Assembly: GCA_963669155.1 (NCBI GenBank)
Contig: OZ022593.1
Span: 3,388,655-3,452,654, forward strand
Reading direction: 5' to 3'
Length of the DNA stretch: 64,000 nt
Origin: Arbacia lixula
Lineage: Eukaryota > Echinodermata > Echinoidea > Arbacioida > Arbaciidae
In this document: piece after piece, positions 1 through 11,467 of the stretch
Position numbering within the stretch: position 1 is the first letter of the stretch
How the letters are laid out: the number at the start of each line of letters is the position of its first letter
The notes under the pieces: generated by a model
Seen by the model: only the letters and a program-made list of their open reading frames with translations
The model's database searches: none
Told to the model about the DNA's origin: nothing
Program-made: the position numbers and the translations under genes

Positions 1-1560
1 AGAGGTACCATGTGGATCAGACGACTTCATTTTGTCCTTTTGAACCTACTCCCCTCCTACCTCCCTGAAAATATATATATCCATATATGTATATTCTGCC
101 GCACGCAACTGATATGACAAAACTGTCTGGTAGCATGCTCGTGCTCATAAAGCAGCCAAACTTTTGAGAGCCAACCTTTTTTGTTTTTGCCCCCAACTTT
201 GGTTACCATAACTTGTAGCGTCTGTGGTTCATGTCAAAGCGTTTTTCATTTCCTGAAATAGCGCCTTCCATTTATGTTTTTTCTTTTCCATTTCTTTTAA
301 TCTTTCTGCTCTTTCTTCATATTTGTCTTTTTACCTCCTTTGTTCTTGTATTTTCATTTTATTTTATGAAATATGTTTCATTTCTTCAAACATGCCATCA
401 ATGTGAGCATCTTTACATTTTCTTTCTCCACAAACCTATCTGGCTATTTCTGTCTCTTTATATGGTTACCTTCCCTCTCCTTTTTGTTTTTATTCAACTC
501 TTATTTCTTGTTACTTTTGCTACCTCATTCAGAAAGAGAGAGAGAGTGTATGTGTGTATGTGTAAAGGGAAACTTCTACCTGTAGTTCAGTAGTTCACAA
601 TGTTTGGTAGAGGTAAATAATTATCTATGATTCCATATTTGTGATGATTCTTATTGATCATTTTTTATTACTTTTTATTGCAGATACAGCTTTCCGACGT
701 TATCCACTTTGATGTTTGATTGTTCTAAATGTGTTTTCAACTGTTATCTAATCCCAGTAACAATTTTGATAACATGAATTAATTTACAATGTTTGTAACA
801 AATTCATGCGACTTAAAGACGTTTCTTTTGGTGTTTTAATCACAGACCATAACACTGTTATTTGTTGCAGGCAATCATTTTGTCTCCATCTTTTTTCATT
901 ATAAAACATCTCTCTTAAGACCGGACCTTAGCTGTATTCATTTAAACTTCACAGATTTCAATTTCTTGGGTCAGACCTTCACTCTCCCTTCATTCTTGAT
1001 GAAAGGATGGAAGAAAACATTCCCTCTCTCTTTTTTTTTATACCTATTCATTAATTTCCATCTTGTCATCTCATTTTGTCTTGTTCCTTCTTGAGTGGTT
1101 TCCAGCCATACCATCTTAACGAACCTCATAATCATGGAATGCTCGCAGTCAACTATTATTTTCTGAACTGTCTCTATCCATGTAACCATTCATATATCTT
1201 CTTTCTAGCTCATTCTTCTTTCTTGTGCCTTTCATCATACGTGTCTGGCATTTCATATCATTATAAAGCTCTTTGTATACTATCTGTGACCGTTTTCTGT
1301 ATATTATATGATTTTGGGCAAACCATCCATGTTTCAACATCATTACACAATCTTATTAAGAATGTAAAACAACTCCCCAAACCCCACCCAACTATTTATA
1401 CAAAACATACATGTACCATTACCATCATTTATCTTATATTAAGAATGTATTACATCATGTACATTTACCTATATACATGTATATTCATAAAATTGAAACA
1501 TAATGTTGGGTAACTGAAATATAGTGTGTGTGTATACATATATATGTCTGTGTGTGTTTC

Positions 1561-1591
<31 letters not shown>

Positions 1592-2330
1592 AAATATGTA
1601 TTTGTTTTTTTATGTATTATATGTTTAAGGGATGAGAGTGCATTTTGAAAAATGCAATATGTGATGATATGTGATGCAATGTTGTGAAAGTGCAATGTGT
1701 TTGATGGAAAGGGGTGAGAGGAGAAGAGAAGAGAAGAAGTAGAAGAGAGGAGAGGAAGATTTTTTTTTTTTTCATTTTGGTTGATATGATTTTAATACTT
1801 TGATTCAGCAGTTTTTGACAGTATCACAACTGGTGTTGTGTTCATTAAGTATTGGTACTGTTTTGTTTTTATTGCTGTACTGCTGTTGATTATGCATGAG
1901 TGTGATGGGTTTGCAGTTCTGTTTCTCTCTTTGGATGAAAACTGTTTGCCTTCGCAGAAGCTTCTGCTAGATTAATGACGACAGATAAGTGTGACTTTAC
2001 CTTTGCATACATTTTCATGGCATCTGTTAAAGACTTGTTCATGCATTGGTTGACTTAACAAGAATCACTTCTTTAATGGGGCTTTAAATATAAATCACCT
2101 GTATTGACAAATACATATATGTAGACAAATTAATTTGTATTAATCTATAATTGAGACAACCATTGTGTTTTGTTATTGGGATGTGAAATATAATTTAATG
2201 ATATTGTACACATTGGTTGATTATCATGTTGTTTAATTGTCATGTGATACTGAAAGAAGGATTACATTTTCAAATTATTTGAACACAAAGCAGGCTCTCT
2301 GATTTGCTGTTCTATCCTCATCCTTTACAG
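1..2330 (+). other. Presumed intron of the ankyrin-like gene
   Basis: No coding exon was recognised. The stretch is A+T-rich with long T-rich runs. It has a (GT)n microsatellite at about 1547-1590 and a GA-rich patch near 1710-1770. Isolated cag acceptors exist (for example near 681 and 870) but none leads to a convincing open exon in phase. Confidence 0.4.
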
Positions 2331-2451
2331 CCATTGGTTGATGAGCAAATGGACGCACCCGCTGTCGTGGGAGAGGTAGAACAGAAACCAACATACTCGC
2401 CGGAAGAGCTTGAAGACTTTGCACAAATTCTCAATGAATTTACTCCTCAAG
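2331..2451 (+). CDS. Ankyrin-like tail, exon 1 of those visible
   Basis: The exon has acceptor tcctttacag and donor Ggtaaca; it starts in phase 0 and ends in phase 1. It encodes about 40 residues starting PLVDEQMDAP and ending EELEDFAQILNEFTPQ. The closing pattern E-E-x-E-D-F/L-x-x-I/L-L-N-x-F-T-P/Q recurs in the next exon (EAEMEDLLNRDFTQ), which suggests an old exon or motif duplication. Confidence 0.6.
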
Positions 2452-5400
2452 GTAACAATTGATTTTGATAGGTGTAATTAGTTAGTTTATACAGACATAT
2501 ATTTGAACTATTTCCTTGCAGTCATTGATCAAATGAAATTATAGTATTGTGTTACAACAGCTGCCATATACCTGGCAACTTGTAAAAGTAGTTGATTTAA
2601 GTGACATTGTACCTACAGCCACAATGTAGGAATATCACCAAACATTAGAGGAAAGGATAATACAAACGCTACTAGCGCTTTCACACAGGAGGAGGTTCGT
2701 GGTGCGACTTACCATGATAACAAATCTTATTGGATAAACCATTCATTTACAAAATCAAGCATACAATCTATATTGAATCCCATGTTATTTCCACTTCAAA
2801 AACCATATTTAATTTTGATATTTACAAATTTAATGTCAAAAGCAATATGAAGGGGACAAATTTGAGCAATAGCTTGTACAAATTGAGCCATAAGCTAATC
2901 ATAATTATTACTGTGAGCAAGCCAAAATTTATTTTGTAATTTGAATTAACACAATGAGTTTCATGGTGAGCCATGTACATGCTAGTCGTTAAAAGGACTT
3001 GCTCAAAGATAGAAAGAAAAGGGGAAATTTATGTCAGAAGGCCTCTTTGCAAATCATATTGAATCATTGGGATGGTTTCTTCTGAACTCACCCCCCCCCC
3101 CCCCCCGCCCTCTCCACTCAATGTAAGCAAGCTTAAATTTATCTTTGTCATTTAAATCTTTGTCTGATAGCCTCTTTGCGTCATTCACAAGGTTTCTTCC
3201 GAACTCATCCCGCTCCCCCCCCCCCCCAATTCATCCTCACCCCTCAGACCAACCTGAAGATGATGAGCCAGCTCCGCCCTCTGACCAACCAATCGTGAAC
3301 GAGGACATGAGCGCCACCCACTCTGCCCCGCCCCCGTCGCTAGAAGACACAGCCGACCTGCGTGCCCTTGAGCCAGGCATGTCTCAGGAGGAGGAAGCAG
3401 AGATGGAGGATCTTCTCAACAGAGACTTCACCCAAGGTATCCAGGACCCAGCAGATGAGGGAACAGCGCCCTCTGCTCAGGAGGTCTCACGTGAGTCCAT
3501 GCCCTCCCTTCTTTGTTTAGTTTCATTTTGATAAATCAATAATAGACAACAAATAATACAGGATTTCTGATACAACATCCGGCAGATAGCCCATTCAAGC
3601 GGTAATAGCATATTACCACTCTTCTACAATGGCATCCTTCACTCCTTCCTTCCCTCTCTTAGTGTAAATTCCTGGTGATGTCATTTTACTTTGGCTGTGT
3701 GTATGCTTGATTATTCCTGATTTTGCAAAAAAAAGGTTTATTTTCTAAGTGTGTTTGCTACATGAAGAGGGGCTCTTTTTCACAACAGTGTACTTGTAAT
3801 TTAAAAATAGGGTCTACATTTGTGATTTATGAAGAGGTGGAGTTTGTTTTTGTAGTTAAAATGTAGCGGAAGAGTTGTTTTTGTAAAAGTGCACTTGAAA
3901 TGCAAAAATATGATTACATTGTTTTCATGCCCCTGCAACTAATTTGCTGGATAGCATTATTTTGGTGAATATATAATTGTTTTTGTGTAAAATAAAGATG
4001 TTTATATATTTCTCTTCAGAATATGAAGTGACACCAGTGGGTAGAAAGACACTTAGGATAAGAAAGTAAACAAGATTCTAGGCAAGACAAGGAAATCAAA
4101 CCAGAAGAAGAACACGCACAGAAGTCCAACGTACAGTAGACCTCAACTAAAACTTGTGTCATCTAGATCAAAGCAAGACCATACAGGTTCATTTAATGCT
4201 CAAGCTAGATATTGTCTGATCTAGATCAAAGCAAGACCATACACGTTCATTTAATGCACAAGCTAGATATTGTCTGATCTAGATCAAAGCAAGACCATAC
4301 ACATTCATTTAATGCACAAGCTAGATATTTTGAAAGTATTAGTTGGGCTCCACTGTAAGTTGTCCATCACTTATGTTTTTTTTTGCCTACACCTGGATCA
4401 GGGATGTGACTTGCTCAAGCTACATCTTGGATGATCGCCCTTCTTTTACACTGTAGACCCATTTTCTTAACCACTGTTCATGACTGTATGATGTCTTTCA
4501 CTGTCTTTAGCGATGTCTTATGTGTGTTTATATGTGTAACTAGTGTTATCCATTTCAGTATGTTCTTCATTCAGTAACAGCTAGCCATGCAGAAGGCTGC
4601 CTCTGTGTGTGTGGAGTGGTCTTTATGTACAGGTTGGACACAAAGCCAATGATAGCCTGGTGGTTTGGTCACTGCGAGACCAGCAATGGATATGGCTTCT
4701 TCTGCCTCATCTTCTCTTTTCCCCAACAGCCTGATCAAGGAATTTCACTTCTACCGAGGAAATGGTTGAAACAAGCATGATGACATATGAAGTGCTCTGT
4801 ATTATCTTGTAGCCATTGTGTTATTCCAACCCATCCTGAAGTTACTTTGCAGGATTTGTTAATCGGTATAGGGGTGGGTCAAAATAATATTGTTTCATGG
4901 TATCGTCGACTTTGAAATTAAAACATGATGGTTGATATCGGCACCACTACGGCCCAGCACTGTGGTCCGTGCACGGGTTTATGAAGCTCACTTCAAATAC
5001 TTTTTGTCTGTGCAAAGCATTATGATAATGCAGAACATTTCACACGAATGTGCTTAGAATCCCGAGAAATTTATCACATATGATAGTTTCAGCATGACCC
5101 TAACCCCAACCCTAGGCAAAATTTGCAAAGTGTAATCCATCCAACAACATGATTCCTTTAGTTCATTTTCAAATCCTATCCTTCGCTGGTGCATGATGTC
5201 TTTAACACAAGATGCTGACATTGTAGACACCGCAGTGGTGTTGATATACACTTTCCAAATTGTGTTGGGTAGTAAACAGGTTAACTGGACATTGCCCCCC
5301 ACAGCGTCCACCCCTTCTAGCCCGGTCACTCCCCACGTTGACTTCGTGGCTGATGAGCTGGATCCAGACCTTCAGGCCTTGATTGATCAGCTTCAGCAGG

Positions 5401-8400
5401 AGAGGGAGCAGGAGGAGCAGGAGCAGGAGGCTCCTGCAGGAGCCGTAGGGGAGGATGGAGGTGATATATCAGGCAAACTGCTGCTCTATCGGACGTGCAT
5501 GTATTCCTGATGCCAAGGTGTATCAATGGCGTAGACAGAGTTCATCCTTTGGGTGCAATGCAAAATGTGACAATGGAAAATGAATCCATCAAGCATAAGA
5601 GATCTTTCATTCTCCATGTATTCCTCTGCCACATCTTCTACCTATTCTGGTGGTTTGCTCTCGGTGGGTTCAGGATAACTTGCCTTCCAGGCTGTCAGAC
5701 TTTTCATTTCAAATACTACAATTACAGATAGAGTTTGGATTACAAATGGGTCTGGCTGAGTAGTTCTACTTCAGACCTGGTTCAAACCTGGTTCAGACCT
5801 GGCTCAGACCTGGTTCAGACCCAAATGTGCTTGAACCTAGAATGTTAACGCTTAGAAATGCCTTGCCCAGCCTGGCAGCTACAGGTAGGCTGGGTGAATA
5901 GAGTTGTGTCAACTCAATAGAACTTTCAATTCAGATGAGTAGAGATGTCAACTGTGAGCCCTTTATTATGGCTTGTGTGAAAGGCAAAGTTATTATGAAG
6001 ATTCACTGTGCATTTTCCATGGTATGAAAGTTAATTAATCCATCTCCAGTCACAATAACCCTCATGGTATGTTCTGGCATCTGTAATATCAAATAAGTTC
6101 AATTCTTACTTTCTCGTCATTTAGCTCAAATTAGCAAACTCTAACAATGCGCTGATATTTCTGAAAGTAGTATGCAGTATTTCTTTCTTTTCATTTAGAT
6201 CACTTAGCAGCATCCAACTATAGGTTTTTCTGATTAAACAAAATTTAATTCCTCTTTCTTGTAATAAAATAGTTCATGTAGAAATGCTCCTTTCTCATAT
6301 TTTATATACATTAAAGAATGTTGCATATTTCTCTCTCATCATTCAGCGATATTTAACACTTCACTTCATTGATTTAAAGTAAAGAGAATCTAACATTCCT
6401 TTCTCATCATATAGAGAAATCCAGAGAGCCCCAAACTCCTGAAATCACTGATTTCTTGGAAGATCAGTTTGCTTTTCCTTCAGCTGGTGGGTACTTAGAT
6501 AAACAGCAACAATCCAGCTCTCATTTTTTATTCATTCATTTTTTTGCACTTTTAGCTCGGAATAATTAAATTAACAGCAACCATTCTCAAATAAAAATCA
6601 TTCACATCTGCTTGGTTGATATGAATTTTGTGCTAGAATAATCGTCATGGCAACCCTTGAAGCAAGAGGCATGCAGATTTTGTATGATTTGGTTCCTTCA
6701 CCATCCCAGCATTCATATTCTACTAATTACATCTGCCAAAAGGCCAAGAATGAGAATAACTGTATTAAACTAATAGATGTTGATATTAATAGTGGATTTC
6801 ACCGGAGTGTTAGGCACATTTCTTTTATGGATATTTTTATACAAGAATTGGTGCAATTTGACAGCGTTTATTTAGTGGGTCCCATTGCCTAAGGTATTGC
6901 TACGGTACATGTATCAAACTTGTAATAGTTTGTCATTCCTTCTGATGTTACAAAGAAAAGACAAGCGTGTAGCAGACGGTGGACACTGAATTAATCCTTG
7001 TGAAAAGAGAGGTTTCTGGAAACAATAGACTTTTATGGATTTCTATTGTTTTTATAGACTTCGCAGACATTGCAATTGCCACTAGGTGGTATTTTGCAAA
7101 TACAATAACTAAGAAAGAAATGCAGATAAACATTGCATTAGAGTTGAATCAAAATCGTTTTTGAAAAAAATGTGCAAAGTTAACTGTCAAGACCTAACTA
7201 TACTTAAACCTGTATAACTGATATAATCTATTTCTTCAGGTAGAGAAGTGTTCTTTGATGATATATCACATAGTAATTTCTGCATATTTAGTATGATCTT
7301 ATCCACTCCATGCATCCCCCCTCTATGCATTTTACCTCCCTGTCACCAATATCAATATCATCAATGTACATGTTTATAATTTGCTTTGGTTAATGGAATT
7401 ACAGACTTTAATTTTTAGACCTTTTTCCCCCCAAAAAAAAAAAAAAATCAGCTACAATCAGTATATTGCATCGCACATCTTATAGTTTCATTGTGACATC
7501 TTTATCTATTTGTGAGTAGCTCTTAAAAGCAAAAAAAAAATGAGAAAACACTAGGACATTGCTTTGGGGAAAAATATCCTGATAATAGCTCTTTCAGATC
7601 TAAGCACGTTTATTTGTCTTTTTTGTGTGTGTAATATGTAGCACTCTATCCTGCCTGGCAAGCAGCCATGCACCTACGGTATTATACATAGTCTGACGTT
7701 TCGCATTCCTAGAATCTCTGTTTCGAGCACAACATTTATTTTTGTTTTGGCTAAAACCCAGTTTTACTGAGCATTCCATTGCACAACTCATTCTGTGTAT
7801 GTTGTCACTTTAGAGCATAGTTTGGTCTATGCTTTGCTAAGTCAAAAACAGCCTGAGTGCATTATGCACAATGCATTATGACATCATGTATATAGCCTGT
7901 CAAAACATGGTTGTGTTTAGAAGATGTCAGAAACACAGGTTTGAAACTTTCTCATCCATTTTAAAACCATGTTGCAAAACACACTTAAAATTTCATAGAG
8001 TATTTATCAGATTTCTTTTCTGACCAGAAACATGGTTTTAATGCTTAAATCTTATACATGCACCCTTAATAAGACACTTTCTCAGCCTTGCTTGGAACCA
8101 TCAGATTCTAACAAAGCATCATTTCTCTCCATTGCCTCATGATTTTTTACATAAAGACAATATCCTTGTACATGGTTACTGCTGTGAATTAATCTTTGCA
8201 TTTTGGATCCACAGATATTCCCTTTTTTCTGCACAGCATCCTATGCAGACCTGGGCCCTTTAATCCAATCATTCATTGCTTTGCTTTTTATAACCTTTTC
8301 ACTATTTTTATGATAATCCATCATTTAATTGTACTTTATTTGTGTCAATCATTTTGACTATCCTGGCAGATGTTCTATATATTGTGTATTTTTTTATGTG

Positions 8401-10018
8401 ATTTATGTTTCTCATGACGTTTGTTACAATTGATATGAAAAATATTAAGATCGTCCAAGCATGACCATAACTCCAATCATGCCTTGTGTCCTAAATGGAT
8501 AATCCATTCTAAAATTAAGTTTGGTTTCAATAAAAGATATATGATATATCATTTGACACACATTATCACCGCTATGAACTAGAGTTATCCCTACATCGAA
8601 AGCCATAAAAAGTGAAATTCATGAAATCATACAGCTCACAACATATGGGAAAGTAATTTGCAATTGATACCACAAAATTAAAACTTAAAAAAAGTCATAA
8701 CTTTCATACCCTTTGGCACATTTTCATCCCACACTCAGACCACTGGAGGTGACCATCAAACTTAATGACTAGCAATTTTTAATGAAAGATCACAGCACTG
8801 ATTGTCATGATTCACAAGAACTTGCTTATTTCTTATGATTTGTCTGGTTTTCCTCAAATTATCTTAAATCTGATGCTTTGAATTGTGTGGGGATTTGTTT
8901 TTCGATTTTTTAAGAATCATTTTCTTAATAGCAATGTTAATTTGGCAGATAAAACATCATTGCTGCTGCATTAACATTTTACAGAAGCCCCTTTTCGTGA
9001 ATAGATCTTAGCAACTTTTTGTCTTACCTTTTGCTGCAAAATCATATATTCTAAAGCTTTAACAAAATATATTACATGACCATCTGTCTGCAAAGATGAA
9101 GGAAAGAAGAAGATGTAACATGTGTTCTTTTCTGTTGACTCTTATGTGGTTTCAGAGCCCCTTGGTGTGGTGGAGACACAACCAGACATTGAGTTCCCCC
9201 CTGAAGCAGACATGCCTGGTAAGACACCACTGCGTCTCAGCTTATCTGAACAAAGCTTGGAAGGACATACTCCATCCATATATGAAGAGTTTCATTCCAA
9301 AAAATATTGAATCTACTTAATGTAATTCTTAGAAAAATAACACAAGAATAGTGTACTACTTTCCACTCGATTATTTCAGGTTTGGAAAACATGAGGAAGG
9401 TTTCACCTTTGATCAAGAAGTATTTCTGTTTTTTATGAATATTAAACAAAAGTGATATCATGGGTTTAGTTCCCTGTTGGAATGAGACATGATTTTGTTT
9501 AAATCTTACACTTTCTTTTGCAATTTGAAAATGCAATGTAGAAATAAATTCTTCATATTTTAATATATTACGATATATGTGTAAGTGGTAAATTACTCTA
9601 AGTTGTGAAAAGCTGATTTGACTTTGTGACACCTCAAAGCACAAAAGTTCATTATTGAAATATTTTCCACAAATTCCTGCAACCATGGACAAGCCCACAT
9701 TTGAGAAAAGTATATTATCTAATAATATTTTGCTCTGTTTCTGTGAAGTCGATGGCGATGAGGACATCGAGGAGGAGATTGAGGAGTATGAGGAAGTCCT
9801 GGACGACGGGACGATCAGGAAGGTGGTGAAGCGGCGCATCAAGAAGAGGACAGTACAAATGATCCCCGTGGAGATTGACCCCTCACAGCTGCCAGAGGGC
9901 GCTATTGGAGATGACGATGACATCAGGAGGTAAGAAGAATTGTCTGTCAGCTTTCTCTCTGTTTTCCCTTTTTTCTTTTTCTCATTCTGTTTGCTCTCTA
10001 TGTCTCCTCTTTGCCTTC

Positions 10019-10064
<46 letters not shown>

Positions 10065-10427
10065 CTTTCCTCTCTGTTTCCTCTCCCTCTTGTTTGCTCT
10101 ATCTATCTCCTTGCTTGTTGAGTTTCTTTGTTTCTCCCATTCTTCCTATTTGTTTGCACTGTCTCTTTGTTCCTCTCTCTGTTTCATGCTGTTTCTTCAT
10201 CTTTATAACTCGCTAGTTCTTTCCCTATTCCTACCCCTTTTGTTCTATTTATTTCTTAAACTCACATCTCCTCATCTCTCATCCTTTCTATGTCTCATCT
10301 CAGCTGCTCTGTCTCTCTGTCTTTTTCCATCTCTCGCTGTCTGTGCCACCCTTCCCTCCACCTCCCTCCCAATCTCTTCATCTCTGTCTGACTCTCTGTA
10401 TCATCTCTCTCTGTATCCTCTTTCTCT

Positions 10428-10463
<36 letters not shown>

Positions 10464-10823
10464 CATCTCTAACTCTACTTCTTTTTCTCCCTCTCTTTCA
10501 TTATTGCGATGTGAAGTGAAATAAACAGTACCAACCCAATTGTTAATACCACTCTCGTCACTCCTTCTGTCAGGATAACGGTGCACAAGAAGGTCACCCG
10601 CAAGACGTTCATGCGAGACGGCGAGGAGGTCGACCAGCAAGAAGAGGTGGAGACCAACATCGAGGAGGACGGCGTTGTCAAGGAGAACAACGAACTCCGA
10701 GAAGACCTGCAGCAGATTGTTGACGGACTTCTCCGTGACCAATCACTAGAGGGGGCTATGTCAGATAGCACAACCGTTGTTGTGTCCGAGGAGATCCATG
10801 AAGGCGAGGAATCTGAAATCTAA
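2331..10823 (+). CDS. 3' part of a split gene: acidic C-terminal tail, probably of an ankyrin (7 exons)
   Basis: Seven exons can be joined with good splice sites and consistent phases: 2331-2451, 3248-3490, 5305-5460, 6415-6486, 9156-9218, 9749-9929 and 10574-10823. They give 361 residues and a TAA stop. The first six exons encode low-complexity acidic, Pro/Ser/Glu-rich sequence. The last two encode a basic-acidic alternation (IRKVVKRRIKKRTV, then ITVHKKVTRK) and an acidic end. No enzymatic fold, membrane segment or repeat domain is visible. Ankyrins, which link membrane proteins to spectrin, end in a variable disordered tail after the death domain, often with such charged K/R-V-V motifs. The ankyrin reading is inferred from this and from the adjacent BICC1 gene, since ANK3 and BICC1 are near neighbours in human. 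The death domain and ankyrin repeats would lie left of the window. It could instead be another long cytoskeletal protein; the splice structure is much surer than the name. Confidence 0.6.
3248..3490 (+). CDS. Ankyrin-like tail, exon 2 (phase 1-1, 243 bp)
   Basis: The acceptor cctcag follows a C-rich tract and the donor is CgtgagT. The exon encodes about 81 residues, DQPEDDEPAPPSDQP to SAQEVS, rich in Pro, Glu and Asp and carrying EEEAEMEDLLNRDFTQ. It begins and ends in phase 1 and is divisible by three, so it can be skipped without a frame change. Confidence 0.65.
4019..4069 (+). CDS. Possible alternative terminal exon of the ankyrin-like gene
   Basis: A strong acceptor (polypyrimidine tract then ttcttcag-like tctcttcag) precedes a 50-base segment that joins exon 2 in phase 1. 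It reads QYEVTPVGRKTLRIRK followed by TAA. It cannot be an internal exon ending at the overlapping GTAAAC, because joining it to the 5305 exon runs into a stop at once. If used, it would be an alternative 3' terminal exon giving a basic C-terminus. It may equally be a chance acceptor. Confidence 0.3.
   Translation, partial: EYEVTPVGRKTLRIRK
4161..4334. repeat. 58-bp tandem repeat, three copies
   Basis: Units start at 4161, 4219 and 4277 with the palindrome ATCTAGAT and continue CAAAGCAAGACCATACA. They are nearly identical, so the duplication is recent. It lies in an intron of the ankyrin-like gene, just after the possible alternative terminal exon. Confidence 0.85.
5305..5460 (+). CDS. Ankyrin-like tail, exon 3 (phase 1-1, 156 bp)
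   Basis: The acceptor is cccccacag and the donor GgtgataT. The exon encodes STPSSPVTPHVDFVADELD and then a Gln/Glu-rich stretch (LIDQLQQEREQEEQEQE) that could form a short helix or coiled coil. It is a multiple of three with matching phases, so it can be skipped. The GTGATA donor is weaker than its neighbours, so the 3' edge is the least certain part. Confidence 0.6.
5764..5822. repeat. Short minisatellite (TTCAGACCTGG, about 12 bp)
   Basis: About five imperfect copies of TTCAGACCTGG occur in tandem within an intron. Confidence 0.8.
6415..6486 (+). CDS. Ankyrin-like tail, exon 4 (phase 1-1, 72 bp)
   Basis: The acceptor is catcatatag and the donor GgtgggT. The exon encodes EKSREPQTPEITDFLEDQFA followed by FPSA: acidic with interspersed hydrophobics. 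The phase agrees with the exons on both sides and the length is divisible by three. It is short, and the call depends on splice sites and frame. Confidence 0.55.
9156..9218 (+). CDS. Ankyrin-like tail, exon 5 (phase 1-1, 63 bp)
   Basis: The acceptor is tgtggtttcag and the donor GgtaagA, both strong. The exon encodes EPLGVVETQPDIEFPPEADM plus Pro. It is phase 1-1 and a multiple of three, the fourth in a row of exons that could be skipped without shifting the frame. Confidence 0.6.
9749..9929 (+). CDS. Ankyrin-like tail, exon 6 (charged region)
   Basis: The acceptor is ttctgtgaag and the donor AGgtaaga (phase 2). The exon encodes VDGDEDIEEEIEEYEEVLDD, then GTIRKVVKRRIKKRTVQMIP and an acidic end. 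The switch from an E-rich to a K/R-V-V segment resembles the distal tail of ankyrins. Codon use is more G+C-rich than the surrounding introns, as expected for real coding sequence. Confidence 0.75.
9930..10573 (+). repeat. Intron filled with a polypyrimidine tract
   Basis: The 644-bp intron between the last two coding exons is almost entirely C/T on the + strand from about 9945 to 10500, with pure (CT)n runs at about 10021-10062 and 10434-10460. It encodes nothing credible; the apparent Ser/Leu reading frames are by-products of the repeat. Confidence 0.85.
10574..10823 (+). CDS. Ankyrin-like tail, terminal coding exon with stop
   Basis: The acceptor is ccttctgtcag and the exon runs to TAA at 10821-10823. 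It encodes 82 residues starting ITVHKKVTRKTFMRDGEEVD and ending EEIHEGEESEI. The middle (NNELREDLQQIVDGLL) could form an amphipathic helix. An AATAAA lies only about 6 bases after the stop, too close to be the main polyadenylation signal; later ones near 11412, 11607 and 13013 are better candidates. Confidence 0.75.
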
Positions 10824-11467
10824 ACGGAATAAACGCCCAGTTTTGTTTTGTCATTGTTCATGTACATGTGTTGATTGTGCGTGTTTATCAACTAGTCCAT
10901 TGTCATTGAAGAAGTCATGTGTTTTTTATTGTATCGCCTCATACAAAATGGGCAGATAACGTGTGTTCACGACAAAGGAATTCAGACGTATGTCTTAGTA
11001 ACATATCTGGTATTTTTTTGTATCAGTACCATAGCTGTTCCTGCAAGAAGGTCGACAACTTTTACAAGTACATCTGTTGGATAAAACTTTTGTGAAGCTT
11101 TAGTTCCAAACTGATGTCTTCATCTACTTATTGACTTAGTGTGTCACAATGTCTGTATCAGATGGTATCTGAATAATGTGTACCCTGTATGGATAGATAT
11201 GCATTTCAGTTCTCAAGAATAGAAACAAATATAAACATGAAATGCTCACAACAGATAAGCCTATGGCAACAAGACAAGGAAGTACATTTGCACCAAGATT
11301 TAATTTGGTGTTAATTGTTAAGAATGGTTAAGAACTTTCAACTGTATTGACCATTCATGGGGATTTTTTATTGTGGTAAGTGTATAACATGCTGAATGGA
11401 TTCATGATCATTTAGGAAGTAAATAAACTGAAGAATATGAAGACCAATGCACTTCTTCTATATTTCA

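Larger units (their letters stand above)
2452..9748 (+). other. Introns between ankyrin-like tail exons, and what they hold
   Basis: The introns are 2452-3247, 3491-5304, 5461-6414, 6487-9155 and 9219-9748. The first has C-runs just before the 3248 exon. The second holds the possible terminal exon and a 58-bp tandem repeat. The third holds a short TTCAGACCTGG repeat. The 2.7-kb fourth intron looks like unique A+T-rich DNA. Nothing else was recognised. Confidence 0.5.

Noticed and set aside
4640-4680. tRNA-like A-box (TAGCCTGGTGGTT) suggesting another SINE
   Set aside because: No B-box at the right distance; too little to call.
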